A DNA stretch of 25,196 bases. Source: CAMBDR01 sp046597185 (lineage in GTDB: Bacteria > Pseudomonadota > Gammaproteobacteria > Burkholderiales > Burkholderiaceae_D). The DNA lies in assembly GCA_046597185.1 (NCBI GenBank), contig JBKJLF010000093.1:1-25196 (forward strand). The letters run 5' to 3'. This document shows positions 8,122-15,691 of the stretch, one piece after another (the first letter of the stretch is position 1; each line of letters begins with the position of its first letter). The notes under the pieces were generated by a model that worked only from the letters and a program-made list of their open reading frames with translations, was not told the origin of the DNA and searched no databases. Position numbers and translations under genes: made by a program.

Positions 8122-8343
8122 ATGATCGAATCATTTGATTGCAACGATACCGAGATGCTTTTTTTCAGTCGTGCGGTGCCGCGTTTCAAAAACATTGAGC
8201 GGGTTGCGCGGCGCAAGTTGCTGATGTTGAGTGCGGCCAGCGTATTGGATTCGCCCAGTATTCGAATCAATGATCAATGGCGCATTTGTTTTCGCTGGCA
8301 AAACGAGAATGCGTTCGATGTGGAAATCGTGGATTATCATTAA
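8122..8343 (+). pseudogene. higB: HigB toxin with internal in-frame deletion
   Basis: The 73-residue frame is a HigB-type RelE-superfamily mRNA interferase by its ends: N-terminal MIESFDCNDTEMLFF and C-terminal SIRINDQWRICFRWQ then VEIVDYH. Family members have about 92 residues, with a block of the NRLE-L-GDR-G type between the AASVLD and SIRIN segments. Here LDSP runs directly into SIRIN, so about 19 residues are missing without loss of frame. That block contributes to the fold and to RNA and antitoxin contact, so the toxin is probably inactive. The promoter is intact and higA follows 10 nt downstream. A working short variant is possible but unlikely. Confidence 0.75.
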
Positions 8344-8442
8344 AGGAAGTAATATGGACACCAAACTTGAAGAAATTCACCCCGGCGAAATCCTGTTGGA
8401 AGAATTCTTAAAACCGATGGGCATTACCAATGCGCGGCTGGC
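8323..8442 (+). repeat. 120-bp direct repeat, left copy (end of higB + start of higA)
   Basis: This stretch, from the last codons of higB through the first about 30 codons of higA, recurs in the same orientation at 11124-11243 with only scattered differences. Both copies are 120 bp. The pair brackets the lipase operon. Confidence 0.9.
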
Positions 8443-8659
8443 CTCGGATATCGATGTACCCACCAGCCGCATCAGTGAAATCATCAACGGTAAACGCCCA
8501 ATTACCGTCGATACCGCCATGCGCCTGAGCGTGTATTTCAATATGGAAGCGCGCTTTTGGTTGAACTTGCAAGCGCAATACGATGTGCGTATGGCCGAGA
8601 CCAATTTGTTACCCGAGATTAAACGTCGGATTCGGCCATTGGAAGCGCTGGAAAAATGA
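8354..8659 (+). CDS. higA: HigA family antitoxin (HTH)
   Basis: A 101-residue antitoxin and autorepressor of the HigA/VapI type: HPGEILLEEFLKPMGI at the start, then an Xre-like helix-turn-helix (ARLASDIDVPTSRISEIING, about 29-48) and RPITVDTAMRLSVYF. The family length is complete and the frame intact. The ATG at 8354 follows AAAGGAAG. It lies 10 nt after the damaged higB, so it may now act as a free repressor of the palindromic promoter at 8075. It converges with the DUF4785-like gene, 64 bp away. Confidence 0.92.
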   Translation: MDTKLEEIHPGEILLEEFLKPMGITNARLASDIDVPTSRISEIINGKRPITVDTAMRLSVYFNMEARFWLNLQAQYDVRMAETNLLPEIKRRIRPLEALEK

Positions 8660-8723
8660 TTCGATTTGCGGGTGGGGGGGCAGTGCCCAACCTGAACCCT
8701 TGCCCCTTGCCCACTTACCGTAC

Positions 8724-10109
8724 TTACTTGCCCAACCCGGCTTTAACCGGCGGATTCAACAACCCATTTCCCGCCCTCGTCTGGCTACCCCCTGCAACAA
8801 CCCCAGCCAGTTTCAGCTCAGTCGCATCCAGCACCAATCCACGCGCCTGTTTATGCAGGGTGGCGAAATAGCCCTGATCGTTCAGGATCAAATCGCGCAC
8901 TTCATACGGCGCGCTACTGCCCTGCAACAGCGCCGCATTAAAGCTCAAATCAATCTCCCCCTTGCCGCCATCGATCCATTTGGCCGAATGCGCCACCGCC
9001 AGTGGCAGCAGCTTGCCACCCACCGTGCCATACAACAAACCGCGCGCTTCATACCGCCCGGCACTGGCCGCTTCCACACCCAGCAATACGCTTAATTCCC
9101 CCAGTTTGCCAGCCTGCAAATTAGCCTCGCCAGTCAGGCGCGCCACTGGCAGTGCCACAGGCAACGCCACACGGGCCGAGCGGCGTACCACCTTCCCTTT
9201 GATTTTCGATTCGATATGGGTTTGCACTTCCCACAGGCCGGGCGTTGGCGTTTCATTGGCATCAAGCCGGATTTGCGCCTGATAACTTTGCCCGTCGCGG
9301 CTGGAAAATTCGAGTGGGAACACGCGCCCGGCGGGTGACACCAGTTCCGCCTTCATCCCACCAATCGGATGTTTTTTATTGCCGCCTTCCAGCAACGCCG
9401 TGGATACCACCAGATTTTGCCCGTGCAGATAAAGCGCCGCCCCGGCTTGCAGGGTTTGCGTGAACGGGCTGTTCGGTTCGGTCACGTGGATCAAATAATC
9501 CTGGCTTTCCCCCAGCTTGTCGGCCTTCAGCGTAAATTTGCCCTGACCCATGGCCGCATGCAAGCGAAAGACCGAGGTGCTGGCGGCAAACGGCAAATCA
9601 GCCTTGGCCAATTGCGCCGCATCGACAATCGATTCCATCGCCGCACCATTCACGTGTTGTTTGCCCACGCCATCGGTCACGGTCAAAAACTTTGGCTGAA
9701 TTGCTTCTTGTTCGCTCTGCCCGATGGCCCCCACTGCCTGCAGGCGCACCAGCGCGCGTGGGCTGCTGGTGTGTAAATCAACGCCGCGATTTAATTCCGC
9801 ACCACTGACCTTGCGGAAGTATTCATGGCTTTGGCCAAGAAACGGTTTGATCTCGCTATCAATAGACGCATTGGTGGTGGAAGTGGCAGCCCAACTGAGC
9901 GCAACCGCTTCGCGTTGCGGCGCGCCAAAGCCCGGCCCGCTCGGCCCAGCCGGATTAGCCACTAGCGCGCTGGCAGCAGCAGGTCGGGCCACGGTGGCCG
10001 GGGCGCTCATATCACCGGCTTGTGGCGCGAGTAAATGTAGCGGTGCGGCTTGCAGCGACAGGGAGCCGATGGCCATGAGCAAAAAGCTGATCGTTTTCAA
10101 TTTCATCAT
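8724..10109 (-). CDS. Secreted DUF4785-like protein
   Basis: About 461 residues with a Sec signal peptide (KLKTISFLLMAIGSLSLQA, cleavage after LQA). The mature part is Ala/Pro-rich at first, then looks beta-rich with Ig-like character (TPGLWEVQTHIESKIKGK; RYEARGLLYGT), resembling DUF4785 proteins of Shewanella, Vibrio and Legionella; this family call is from memory and moderate. Two adjacent ATGs (10109, 10106) follow GGAG, the second having the better spacing. It begins about 11 nt after the stop of the lipase-like gene, so the two are one operon. A role as periplasmic or extracellular partner of the hydrolase is inference. Confidence 0.75.
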   Translation of the reverse strand: MMKLKTISFLLMAIGSLSLQAAPLHLLAPQAGDMSAPATVARPAAASALVANPAGPSGPGFGAPQREAVALSWAATSTTNASIDSEIKPFLGQSHEYFRKVSGAELNRGVDLHTSSPRALVRLQAVGAIGQSEQEAIQPKFLTVTDGVGKQHVNGAAMESIVDAAQLAKADLPFAASTSVFRLHAAMGQGKFTLKADKLGESQDYLIHVTEPNSPFTQTLQAGAALYLHGQNLVVSTALLEGGNKKHPIGGMKAELVSPAGRVFPLEFSSRDGQSYQAQIRLDANETPTPGLWEVQTHIESKIKGKVVRRSARVALPVALPVARLTGEANLQAGKLGELSVLLGVEAASAGRYEARGLLYGTVGGKLLPLAVAHSAKWIDGGKGEIDLSFNAALLQGSSAPYEVRDLILNDQGYFATLHKQARGLVLDATELKLAGVVAGGSQTRAGNGLLNPPVKAGLGK

Positions 10110-10120
10110 GTTCTCCAATC

Positions 10121-10999
10121 TCACAGGTCGTTACGTAAAATGACATCCAGGCCAAAGCACTTGCGTCGGCTTTGGTTGTGCGCCAGCGGTTCCGCACCAT
10201 TGGTACGATTTTTATCAACAAACCAGGTCGTGCCGGCACCGGACTGGCTGCTGCAATTTAAAAAACCATCGGAACAACTGTCGAGATAGACCTGGGTAAT
10301 TTCCAGCCCGAGATTGAGTGAGTAGCCACCGCAATAACTGTCAGAATCAAAAATACTGGTTTCGACATCGCTGCCGACCACGTTATAAAAAGTTTTGGGC
10401 AAACCCGGCCGTCCGGCCGTGCCATACAGCCAGTTGGCGTTGTAATACGCCATCCAACTGGTTTGCTGCATCCGTACCGCATCGCTCTTGTAGCCCAGCA
10501 GCCAGCCAACCGCGCTTTCAAACACATTGCCACTGATCGCCGCATCGGCCAATGGTGTGCCTAGTGACGACGGTGCCAGCGCATTAACCCAGCGAGTCGC
10601 ACTGATGATGCCGGGGTAGCGGCTGTCATAAGTCGGGTTGGACATGATCCAACGCAGCATATTGCCACCGTTGGAGTGGGTTTCCACCACCAGATCGGTA
10701 ATATTGTTGTTCTTGATAAAGGTCGAGAGTTGATCGGCCAAACAACCGGCAGCGCGCGAATCCCACATGTATTGATCAAAATCACAATTGATCACGACAT
10801 ATAAATTGGGATTAGGCAGGCTTTGCCGTACCGAATCGATCATTTCGGTGGTCCAGTAATCGACAGCGGCATTGGTTTGGTGACCCGTGCCATGCACAAA
10901 GGCGACGCCTTTGTTACCAGCGAAGGCGGTGCCGGCAGAACTGAGGGCAGTACCAAGAGCGAGCCAAGAGATGGCCCGGCAGATGTGGCGTAATTTCAT
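10121..10999 (-). CDS. Secreted lipase-like alpha/beta hydrolase
   Basis: A 292-residue exported protein. The signal peptide ends at about residue 27 (AFA). The mature chain starts with an oxyanion-type HGTGHQT (36-42), then VVETHSNGGNML with the putative nucleophile S109 in a THSNGG elbow, where Thr replaces the usual Gly before His. H274 in PLAHNQSRRKC is a candidate catalytic His near the end. Six or more Cys in the mature part suggest disulfides, fitting an extracellular enzyme. The ATG at 10999 follows GGAGAATTC. First gene of a two-gene operon with the DUF4785-like protein, read from the promoter at 11036-11065. The substrate (lipid, polyester or other ester) cannot be told. Confidence 0.78.
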   Translation of the reverse strand: MKLRHICRAISWLALGTALSSAGTAFAGNKGVAFVHGTGHQTNAAVDYWTTEMIDSVRQSLPNPNLYVVINCDFDQYMWDSRAAGCLADQLSTFIKNNNITDLVVETHSNGGNMLRWIMSNPTYDSRYPGIISATRWVNALAPSSLGTPLADAAISGNVFESAVGWLLGYKSDAVRMQQTSWMAYYNANWLYGTAGRPGLPKTFYNVVGSDVETSIFDSDSYCGGYSLNLGLEITQVYLDSCSDGFLNCSSQSGAGTTWFVDKNRTNGAEPLAHNQSRRKCFGLDVILRNDL

Positions 11000-11035
11000 G
11001 AATTCTCCATGGATGTTTTTTTATTAGGGACGCGC

Positions 11036-11065
11036 ATTTTGCTGTTTGGTGCAGTGCGTTGTCAA
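11036..11065 (-). promoter_or_regulatory. Promoter of the lipase operon
   Basis: On the minus strand a perfect -35 TTGACA (11060-11065) is followed after 18 bp by CAAAAT (11036-11041), 4 of 6 matches to the -10 consensus. It lies about 40 bp upstream of the lipase-like gene's ATG. Confidence 0.55.
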
Positions 11066-11123
11066 GCAAAAACCGTGCAAGTGTTTGCTTTTTGTGTGAG
11101 TCTGGCCAAAGGTGATCCGTTTC

Positions 11124-11243
11124 GAAATCGTGGATTATCATTAGAGGAAGCAAAATGGACACCAAACTTGAAGAAATTCACCCCGGCGAAATTCTGTTGG
11201 AAGAATTCTTAAAACCCATGGGCATTACCAATGCGCGCTTGGC
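11124..11243 (+). repeat. 120-bp direct repeat, right copy
   Basis: Second copy of the higB-end/higA-start segment at 8323-8442, same orientation and length, with a few substitutions. The sequence just upstream does not match higB, so the duplication starts inside the last codons of higB. Confidence 0.9.
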
Positions 11244-11307
11244 AGAGGCTAATTTATTGCCCGAAATTAAACGCCGGATTCGACCATTGGAACTGGTCGC
11301 CGAGTAA
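11155..11307 (+). pseudogene. Gutted second higA copy (HTH deleted in frame)
   Basis: A 50-codon open frame. Codons 1-30 match higA (MDTKLEEIHPGEILLEEF through NARLA); it then jumps to EANLLPEIKRRIRPLE, the C-terminal end of higA. About 50 residues, including the whole helix-turn-helix, are missing without a frame break. The deletion ends fall in similar bases (ctggcctcgg / atggccgaga in the intact copy), suggesting slippage or recombination between short repeats. The ribosome site AGAGGAAG is kept, so a peptide could still be made. Only the last codons of a higB precede it. Confidence 0.85.
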
Positions 11308-11329
11308 TCAATGCGCCCAATCAGGTGTG

Positions 11330-11791
11330 TTAAAACGCCGCCAAGGCCAACATTTTTTCACCGTGCGCCTTGGCAAATACCGCATTATTGTAATCCAGAC
11401 TGATCCCCACCAACCCCACGAAAAAATCCGCCGTGTTGCGTGAAATGGCGCTCACTTGCGCAATCGATTCACCATTCAAAAAAACCAGTAAATGAATATC
11501 GTCGCGATTTTCAATGCCGGAGCCAATAATGGCCCTGGAAACCGGCCGACCTAATACTTTTTCGATTTCAGCAGTAGGCATGTTGGGTGGAAAAACAAAC
11601 ATGCGATCCCAGGCAAAACGGGTGATGTGGGCCAATTTTAAACGATCATGACCGCCCTGCAAATGCTGTACCGCTGCATCCAAATCGGCCACAAATTGGG
11701 CTTCATTGTGTCTGCCGTGCCATAGGTTTAAGGCTGTACCCAGAAACATGAAACATGCAAGCCAAAATGAAGTACTTTTGATTAATCGCAT
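11330..11791 (-). CDS. Membrane-anchored or exported hypothetical protein
   Basis: A 153-residue product with an N-terminal signal or anchor (LIKSTSFWLACFMFLGTAL, residues 3-21) and a soluble alpha/beta-looking remainder (AEIEKVLGRPVSRAII; IHLLVFLNGESIAQVSAISR). AEIEKVLG with a later beta strand recalls SmpA/OmlA-like folds, but I cannot assign a family. The ATG at 11791 follows GGGGGAG at 7 nt, a strong ribosome site, which supports a real gene. It converges on the higA remnant, 22 bp away. Confidence 0.65.
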   Translation of the reverse strand: MRLIKSTSFWLACFMFLGTALNLWHGRHNEAQFVADLDAAVQHLQGGHDRLKLAHITRFAWDRMFVFPPNMPTAEIEKVLGRPVSRAIIGSGIENRDDIHLLVFLNGESIAQVSAISRNTADFFVGLVGISLDYNNAVFAKAHGEKMLALAAF

Positions 11792-12252
11792 AGCATCGCT
11801 CCCCCTTTGGTTCGATCACCCAAAAACGCTTTGTTGCCTGAGAGAAAAATCAGGCTTATTCAAATGTTGATTGATGGAAATACATTGTGTGCAGCAGACT
11901 ATTATATCAAAGCAATGAAGTTGCGCTAAAAAAATTATAAATATCGATGACCGGGCTTGATAGTTTGTTGGAATATTGAGTGCGGGTGAGGGCGTGCGCC
12001 CGTGAAGGCGCACAAACAGCGTGGGCTTACCTGAGCGTGCCCTTCATGGCGTAATAGAGCCTAAAGACGAGTATTTTATAAATTCATCAGCCTTCGCGAG
12101 GCTGGATTGATATCTTAAAATGGCGATCAATCAAAAATAGTTGTTTAAATGATCGGCTGGTATCGCGAACGGTGAACAATAGTAGTGGCAATGATGTTTT
12201 TTAGAGATTATTTGAAAAAATAGAGAGGAGTTTTTAGAAGATAAGTTTGGAA
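11792..12252. other. Intergenic region with two hairpins, no gene
   Basis: About 460 bp, rich in A+T in parts, without a convincing reading frame. It holds two perfect inverted repeats: GTGCGCC-cgtgaa-GGCGCAC at 11994-12013 and CAGCCT-tcgcg-AGGCTG at 12088-12104. Neither has a T-run, so they are not clear intrinsic terminators. Confidence 0.5.
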
Positions 12253-12717
12253 TTATTTGGCTTGTAAATAAATATTGGGCTTGGTAATTTCCATCAGGCT
12301 GGCCGGGTTGGCGGGGGCCGCAAATCCAAAAGTCTGATATAAACCATGGGCATCGCGGGTGGCGAGCATGAAGCGGCGCAAACCCTGTAAATGGGGGTGT
12401 TGCATCACGCATTGCATCAACCACTTACCCAAACCTTGGCCGCGATGGCCTTCCAACACATACACATCACACAAATAGCCAAAGGTGGCAAAATCGCTGA
12501 CCACGCGCGCAAAGCCAATTTGTTGGCCTTCATGGTATAGCCCGAAACACAGCGAATTTTCAATCGCACGTTGCACGGTGCCAATCGGAATGCCGGGCGA
12601 CCAATAGGATTGGGTCAGCCAGGCGTGAATGGCAACGAGGTCAAGCTCGCTGCGTAAGTCTGAAATGCGATAAGCGCCCTGGGGGAGGTTGATGGATGTG
12701 GAATGCGTGGAAGTCAT
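12253..12717 (-). CDS. GNAT family N-acetyltransferase
   Basis: A 154-residue GNAT protein: IGFARVVSDFATFGYLCDVYV (beta strands 4-5) and the acetyl-CoA P-loop RGQGLG at 92-97, followed by LYQTFGF near the end, typical of small cytoplasmic GNATs. The frame is open to 12849, but the ATG at 12717 with GAGAG 6-9 nt upstream gives the normal length; the extra N-terminal residues look like untranslated sequence. Divergent from the hydrolase at 12913. The acceptor substrate is unknown. Confidence 0.88.
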   Translation of the reverse strand: MTSTHSTSINLPQGAYRISDLRSELDLVAIHAWLTQSYWSPGIPIGTVQRAIENSLCFGLYHEGQQIGFARVVSDFATFGYLCDVYVLEGHRGQGLGKWLMQCVMQHPHLQGLRRFMLATRDAHGLYQTFGFAAPANPASLMEITKPNIYLQAK

Positions 12718-12853
12718 GGAATTTCTCTCAAAAAAATAAGTCGAGGTGCGGCTGGAATTGAAAACGGGAATGCTGAAATTGTACCAGTAAGCATGGATTT
12801 GTTTGATTCCCGAGACAAAAAGCTGGTTTTTTTTAAGCCGATCAGGCATAGTT

Positions 12854-12859
12854 TATAAT
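12854..12859 (+). promoter_or_regulatory. Candidate -10 box for the hydrolase gene
   Basis: A perfect TATAAT lies about 54 bp upstream of the ATG at 12913. The hexamer 17 bp upstream is a poor -35 (TTTTAA), so the promoter would be weak or activator-dependent. Confidence 0.4.
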
Positions 12860-12912
12860 CCGGCCAAGTATGCCGGATTGATCGAACATTATCGAATGAA
12901 AGCCGAGGTTTT

Positions 12913-13755
12913 ATGATTCAAGTGGTACCGCAACCGAAAAAGATTCATGCTGCCGATGGCACCAAATTGTTTGTCAATGATTATTTGCTGGATGATCCTG
13001 CTGTCTGTCGTGGTGGCGTTGTGGTCATGCATGGTTTGGGCGATCATTCCGGTCGCCATGCGCATCTGGCGCGGTTTTTTAATGAATGCGGTTTTTCGGT
13101 GCGATTGTACGACCATCGTGGCCATGGTAAATCGGGTGGCCCGCGTGGTGGTGTGCCTGTTGGGGACGCCATATTGCAAGATGCGCAAATCGTGATCGAT
13201 GATTTTTCGGCCAGCTTGAATCAAGCCCCGATTTTGCTGGGACATAGCATGGGGGGATTATTCGCGGCGCGCTTTGCCCTGGAGGGTTTGGCACCATTGC
13301 GCGCTTTGATTTTATCCTCGCCAGCTTTGTCGGTATCGATTTCGCGGCCGCACCGCATCTTCCTCAATTTGTTCAACTGTTTGGCCCCGCGCTTGGCCAT
13401 TCCTAACGGACTGGACCCGGCCAAACTCTCGCGTGACCCGAAAGTGGGACACAGCTATCAGCAAGACCCGATGGTACACGATAAAATCACCACGCGCCTG
13501 CTGCTGCGCATGGTCGATGCGATGGCGTTTTGCCAGGCCAATGCGGCCAGCATGGCGATACCGGTGTTGATGTTGGTGGCCGAGGCGGATGAATTGGTTG
13601 ATCCTGCCGGAAGCCATGCGTTTTATGCCAAATTGCCGCCCAAGTTGGTGACCTGGCATGGTTATGAAGGGATGTACCATGAGGTGTTTAATGCCCCGGA
13701 TGCGGGGCGCGCGTTTGGCGATGTGCGTACTTGGCTTGGGCAGTTGGGGAGTTAA
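12913..13755 (+). CDS. Alpha/beta hydrolase, monoacylglycerol lipase / S33-like
   Basis: A 280-residue cytoplasmic serine hydrolase of the Hydrolase_4 family (monoglyceride lipase or lysophospholipase type). Visible: oxyanion MHGLGDHS (39-46), YDHRGHGKSGG (66-76), nucleophile elbow GHSMGG with S112, acid D226 in AEADELVD, and H256 in GMYHEVFN. No signal peptide. GAGG precedes the ATG by 4-5 nt. The next gene follows after 5 nt, so the two are co-transcribed. It is the third alpha/beta hydrolase in this window; unlike the lipid operon copy its GxSxG elbow is canonical. Confidence 0.9.
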   Translation: MIQVVPQPKKIHAADGTKLFVNDYLLDDPAVCRGGVVVMHGLGDHSGRHAHLARFFNECGFSVRLYDHRGHGKSGGPRGGVPVGDAILQDAQIVIDDFSASLNQAPILLGHSMGGLFAARFALEGLAPLRALILSSPALSVSISRPHRIFLNLFNCLAPRLAIPNGLDPAKLSRDPKVGHSYQQDPMVHDKITTRLLLRMVDAMAFCQANAASMAIPVLMLVAEADELVDPAGSHAFYAKLPPKLVTWHGYEGMYHEVFNAPDAGRAFGDVRTWLGQLGS

Positions 13756-13760
13756 TCACA

Positions 13761-14300
13761 ATGCCAACCATTTTCACACACGCAGTGGTGCCGCTGGCGA
13801 TTGGTTTGGGCCTGGGCCGGGCCAAAGTGTCGCGCCGCTTGCTGGCCGCTGGCGCATTCGCCTCGATTTGCCCTGATTTTGACGTGGTGGCCTTCAAGCT
13901 GGGCATTGCCTATGCCGATGCGTTTGGGCATCGCGGGGCCAGCCATTCGCTCATGTTTGCCGTGTTGCTGGGCTTGATTGCGCTGCTGGGCGCGCCGCGC
14001 TTGCAGGCATCACGCGGCATGGCGTTTGGTTTTGTGGCGCTGGCAACGGTTTCCCATCCGCTGCTGGATATGTTCACCAACGGCGGCCTTGGTGTGGCCT
14101 TGTTTTGGCCTTGGTCGGAGCAACGCTGGTTTTTCCCCTGGCAAGTGATTGAAGTGTCGCCGATTGGCGTGCGCCGGGTGCTGAGCGAGCGCGGTCTGGT
14201 GGTGATTTGGTCGGAATTGTGCTGGGTTTGGCTGCCTGCGCTGCTGCTGGGCCTTGGCCTTTGGCAGCGTCGTGTTGCAAGGACGCCAAAAACGAGTTAA
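13761..14300 (+). CDS. YdjM/DUF457-type membrane-bound metal-dependent hydrolase
   Basis: A 179-residue inner-membrane protein resembling the YdjM (LexA-regulated, DUF457) family: N-terminal PTIFTHAVVPLAIGLGLG, then a conserved PDFDVV (about 38-43) and GHRGASHS (56-63), and SHPLLDMFTNGG (about 107-118), whose His and Asp residues could bind metal. Four or five hydrophobic segments. GGGGAG lies 9 nt before the ATG. Second gene of a pair with the S33-like hydrolase. The biochemical activity of the family is not established. Confidence 0.85.
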   Translation: MPTIFTHAVVPLAIGLGLGRAKVSRRLLAAGAFASICPDFDVVAFKLGIAYADAFGHRGASHSLMFAVLLGLIALLGAPRLQASRGMAFGFVALATVSHPLLDMFTNGGLGVALFWPWSEQRWFFPWQVIEVSPIGVRRVLSERGLVVIWSELCWVWLPALLLGLGLWQRRVARTPKTS

Positions 14301-14323
14301 TGCGCAGATACTTCAAAATTCAC

Positions 14324-14352
14324 TTGAATGTAAGGTTGTTTTGCCTTACAAT
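14324..14352 (+). promoter_or_regulatory. vapBC promoter with palindromic operator between -35 and -10
   Basis: TTGAAT (14324-14329), exactly 17 bp, then TACAAT (14347-14352). A 7-bp perfect inverted repeat, TGTAAGG-ttgttttg-CCTTACA (14329-14350), fills the spacer and touches both boxes, which fits autorepression by the AbrB-fold antitoxin encoded 34 bp downstream. Confidence 0.75.
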
Positions 14353-14385
14353 GAAGCCATTCTTGTTCGCTAAAGGAGATTTCAA

Positions 14386-14634
14386 ATGAGCACATTAACA
14401 GTAACGGCCAAGGGGCAAATTACGTTGCGGCAGGACTTGCTCAAGCATCTTGGCATTGGGCCGGGCCAAAAAGTGGAGGTAGAAAAGTTGCCTGATGGCC
14501 GGATCACGATCACGGCGGCGTCCGTTGGCACGATGCAGAATTTTTTTGGCTGCCTGGCACAAACCGCTGGCCCCATCCTCTCGATTGATGAAATGAACCA
14601 AATCGCCGCCGATGGCTGGGCGGGCGGCCAATGA
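14386..14634 (+). CDS. vapB: AbrB/MazE-fold antitoxin (VapB)
   Basis: An 82-residue antitoxin with a SpoVT/AbrB swapped-hairpin DNA-binding domain at the N-terminus (STLTVTAKGQITLRQDLLKH) and a C-terminal toxin-binding tail. AAAGGAG lies 7-8 nt before the ATG. The stop overlaps the toxin start by 4 nt. The palindrome in the promoter is the probable binding site of this protein or of the VapBC complex. Confidence 0.9.
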   Translation: MSTLTVTAKGQITLRQDLLKHLGIGPGQKVEVEKLPDGRITITAASVGTMQNFFGCLAQTAGPILSIDEMNQIAADGWAGGQ

Positions 14635-15107
14635 AAATCACGGCTGATACCAATGTATTGGTGCGCGCAGCGGTGCAGGATGATCTGCTCCAGGCGCACC
14701 AGGCAATGCAAGTTCTGCAAGATGCCGAATTGGTTGCCATACCCCTGCCCGCGCTGTGTGAATTTGTTTGGGTATTGGCGCGCGGCTATAAAAAATCCGC
14801 TTTCGATATCGCCACGGCGATTGAACACTTGCTCAATTGCCACAATGTTGCCATGAATCGGCCAGCGGTGGAGGCGGGCTTGGCGCTGTTGCAGGCGGGT
14901 GGCGATTTTGCTGATGGGGTGATCGCGCATACTGGCAATGAGCTGGGGGCGGATGATTTTGTTTCGTTTGATCAGAAGGCGGTTGCCATTATGCAGGCGC
15001 AAGGCAAATCGGCCTGGTTGTTGGCTGAACGGGGGCAAGCTGTGAGCCGGGTTTTGCAGCAGGAGCGGGCTGAATATAAGGTGAATAAGGTGGGTAAGCG
15101 TGGGTAA
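14631..15107 (+). CDS. vapC: PIN-domain toxin (VapC)
   Basis: A PIN-fold ribonuclease of 158 residues. The metal-binding acidic residues are all present: D6 (ITADTNVL), E44 (CEFVWVL), D95 (GGDFADGVI) and D114 (FVSFDQKA). It is longer than usual by a charged tail of about 30 residues (LLAERGQAVSRVLQQERAEY). Translation is coupled to vapB through an ATGA overlap. Unlike the other TA toxins in this window, this one looks intact. The target, probably tRNA or rRNA, is not predictable. Confidence 0.9.
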   Translation: MKITADTNVLVRAAVQDDLLQAHQAMQVLQDAELVAIPLPALCEFVWVLARGYKKSAFDIATAIEHLLNCHNVAMNRPAVEAGLALLQAGGDFADGVIAHTGNELGADDFVSFDQKAVAIMQAQGKSAWLLAERGQAVSRVLQQERAEYKVNKVGKRG

Positions 15108-15146
15108 GATGGGTTTGGCGACAGGCATTCATCAATCAAAAATGGA

Positions 15147-15362
15147 TCATGCACAGGCCAACTGTCCTTCCAATTCCCAAGCCAGGCAGGCTTCAACGCC
15201 GTCTAGAGGGAGGGAAGGGTAGTGCCGGAAGACTTCAACTTTACTTGCGCCATCGTGAAGCGTTGCAAGTACGTTTTCAACGGGTACGCGGGTTCCTTCC
15301 ACAATGGGTATGCCACCCAGGATGCCGGGGTCTGATACGATTCTGGTGATTGGTTTCATCAT
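15147..15362 (-). CDS. DUF433 antitoxin, orphan
   Basis: A 71-residue protein with the DUF433 fold (ITRIVSDPGILGGIPIVEGT, then RVPVENVLATL), a small helix-turn-helix-like domain usually paired with a DUF5615 PIN-like toxin directly downstream. Here downstream lies the convergent vapC, so the partner is missing. Two adjacent ATGs (15362, 15359) follow AGGAGC. Complete for its family. Confidence 0.85.
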   Translation of the reverse strand: MMKPITRIVSDPGILGGIPIVEGTRVPVENVLATLHDGASKVEVFRHYPSLPLDGVEACLAWELEGQLACA

Positions 15363-15553
15363 TTTGCTCCTGTTGAACTTATTGAGCCGTACTGCCCAAT
15401 GCCTCTGGGGCGGCGCAGTGCCTATTTTACGCCAATTCAGATGGCGGTAAAAGGTAAGTCAGGTATTTGCGGTTGGGGGCGTGTAAAGATAATGAAACAG
15501 TTGGTACTGCATTGGTACATGATGTCGCTTATTTCTTAGTAAGAGGGTTGCGC

Positions 15554-15691
15554 ATGAAAACGTCTTTAATCGAGCAGGGATTGGCATTGTGGCAAAATTG
15601 GCCGGGTATGGTGTGGGGTGGCATTGCTTCATTGGTGCTTGGCGGGTGGTTGATTGTGGCCAAAACCTTGCGTAGTAAATTGGGTGATTGA
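15554..15691 (+). CDS. Small single-TM protein
   Basis: A 45-residue frame from ATG 15554 with AGAGGG about 6 nt upstream. It has one hydrophobic helix (MVWGGIASLVLGGWLIVA, about 19-36) and a basic C-terminus (KTLRSKLGD). It could be a small membrane peptide. Its end overlaps the tail of the minus-strand frame at 15629-15925. No family known; moderate to low confidence that it is real. Confidence 0.35.
   Translation: MKTSLIEQGLALWQNWPGMVWGGIASLVLGGWLIVAKTLRSKLGD

Noticed and set aside
11816..12013. 65-codon minus-strand frame
   Set aside because: No ribosome site, poor composition, runs through a hairpin.
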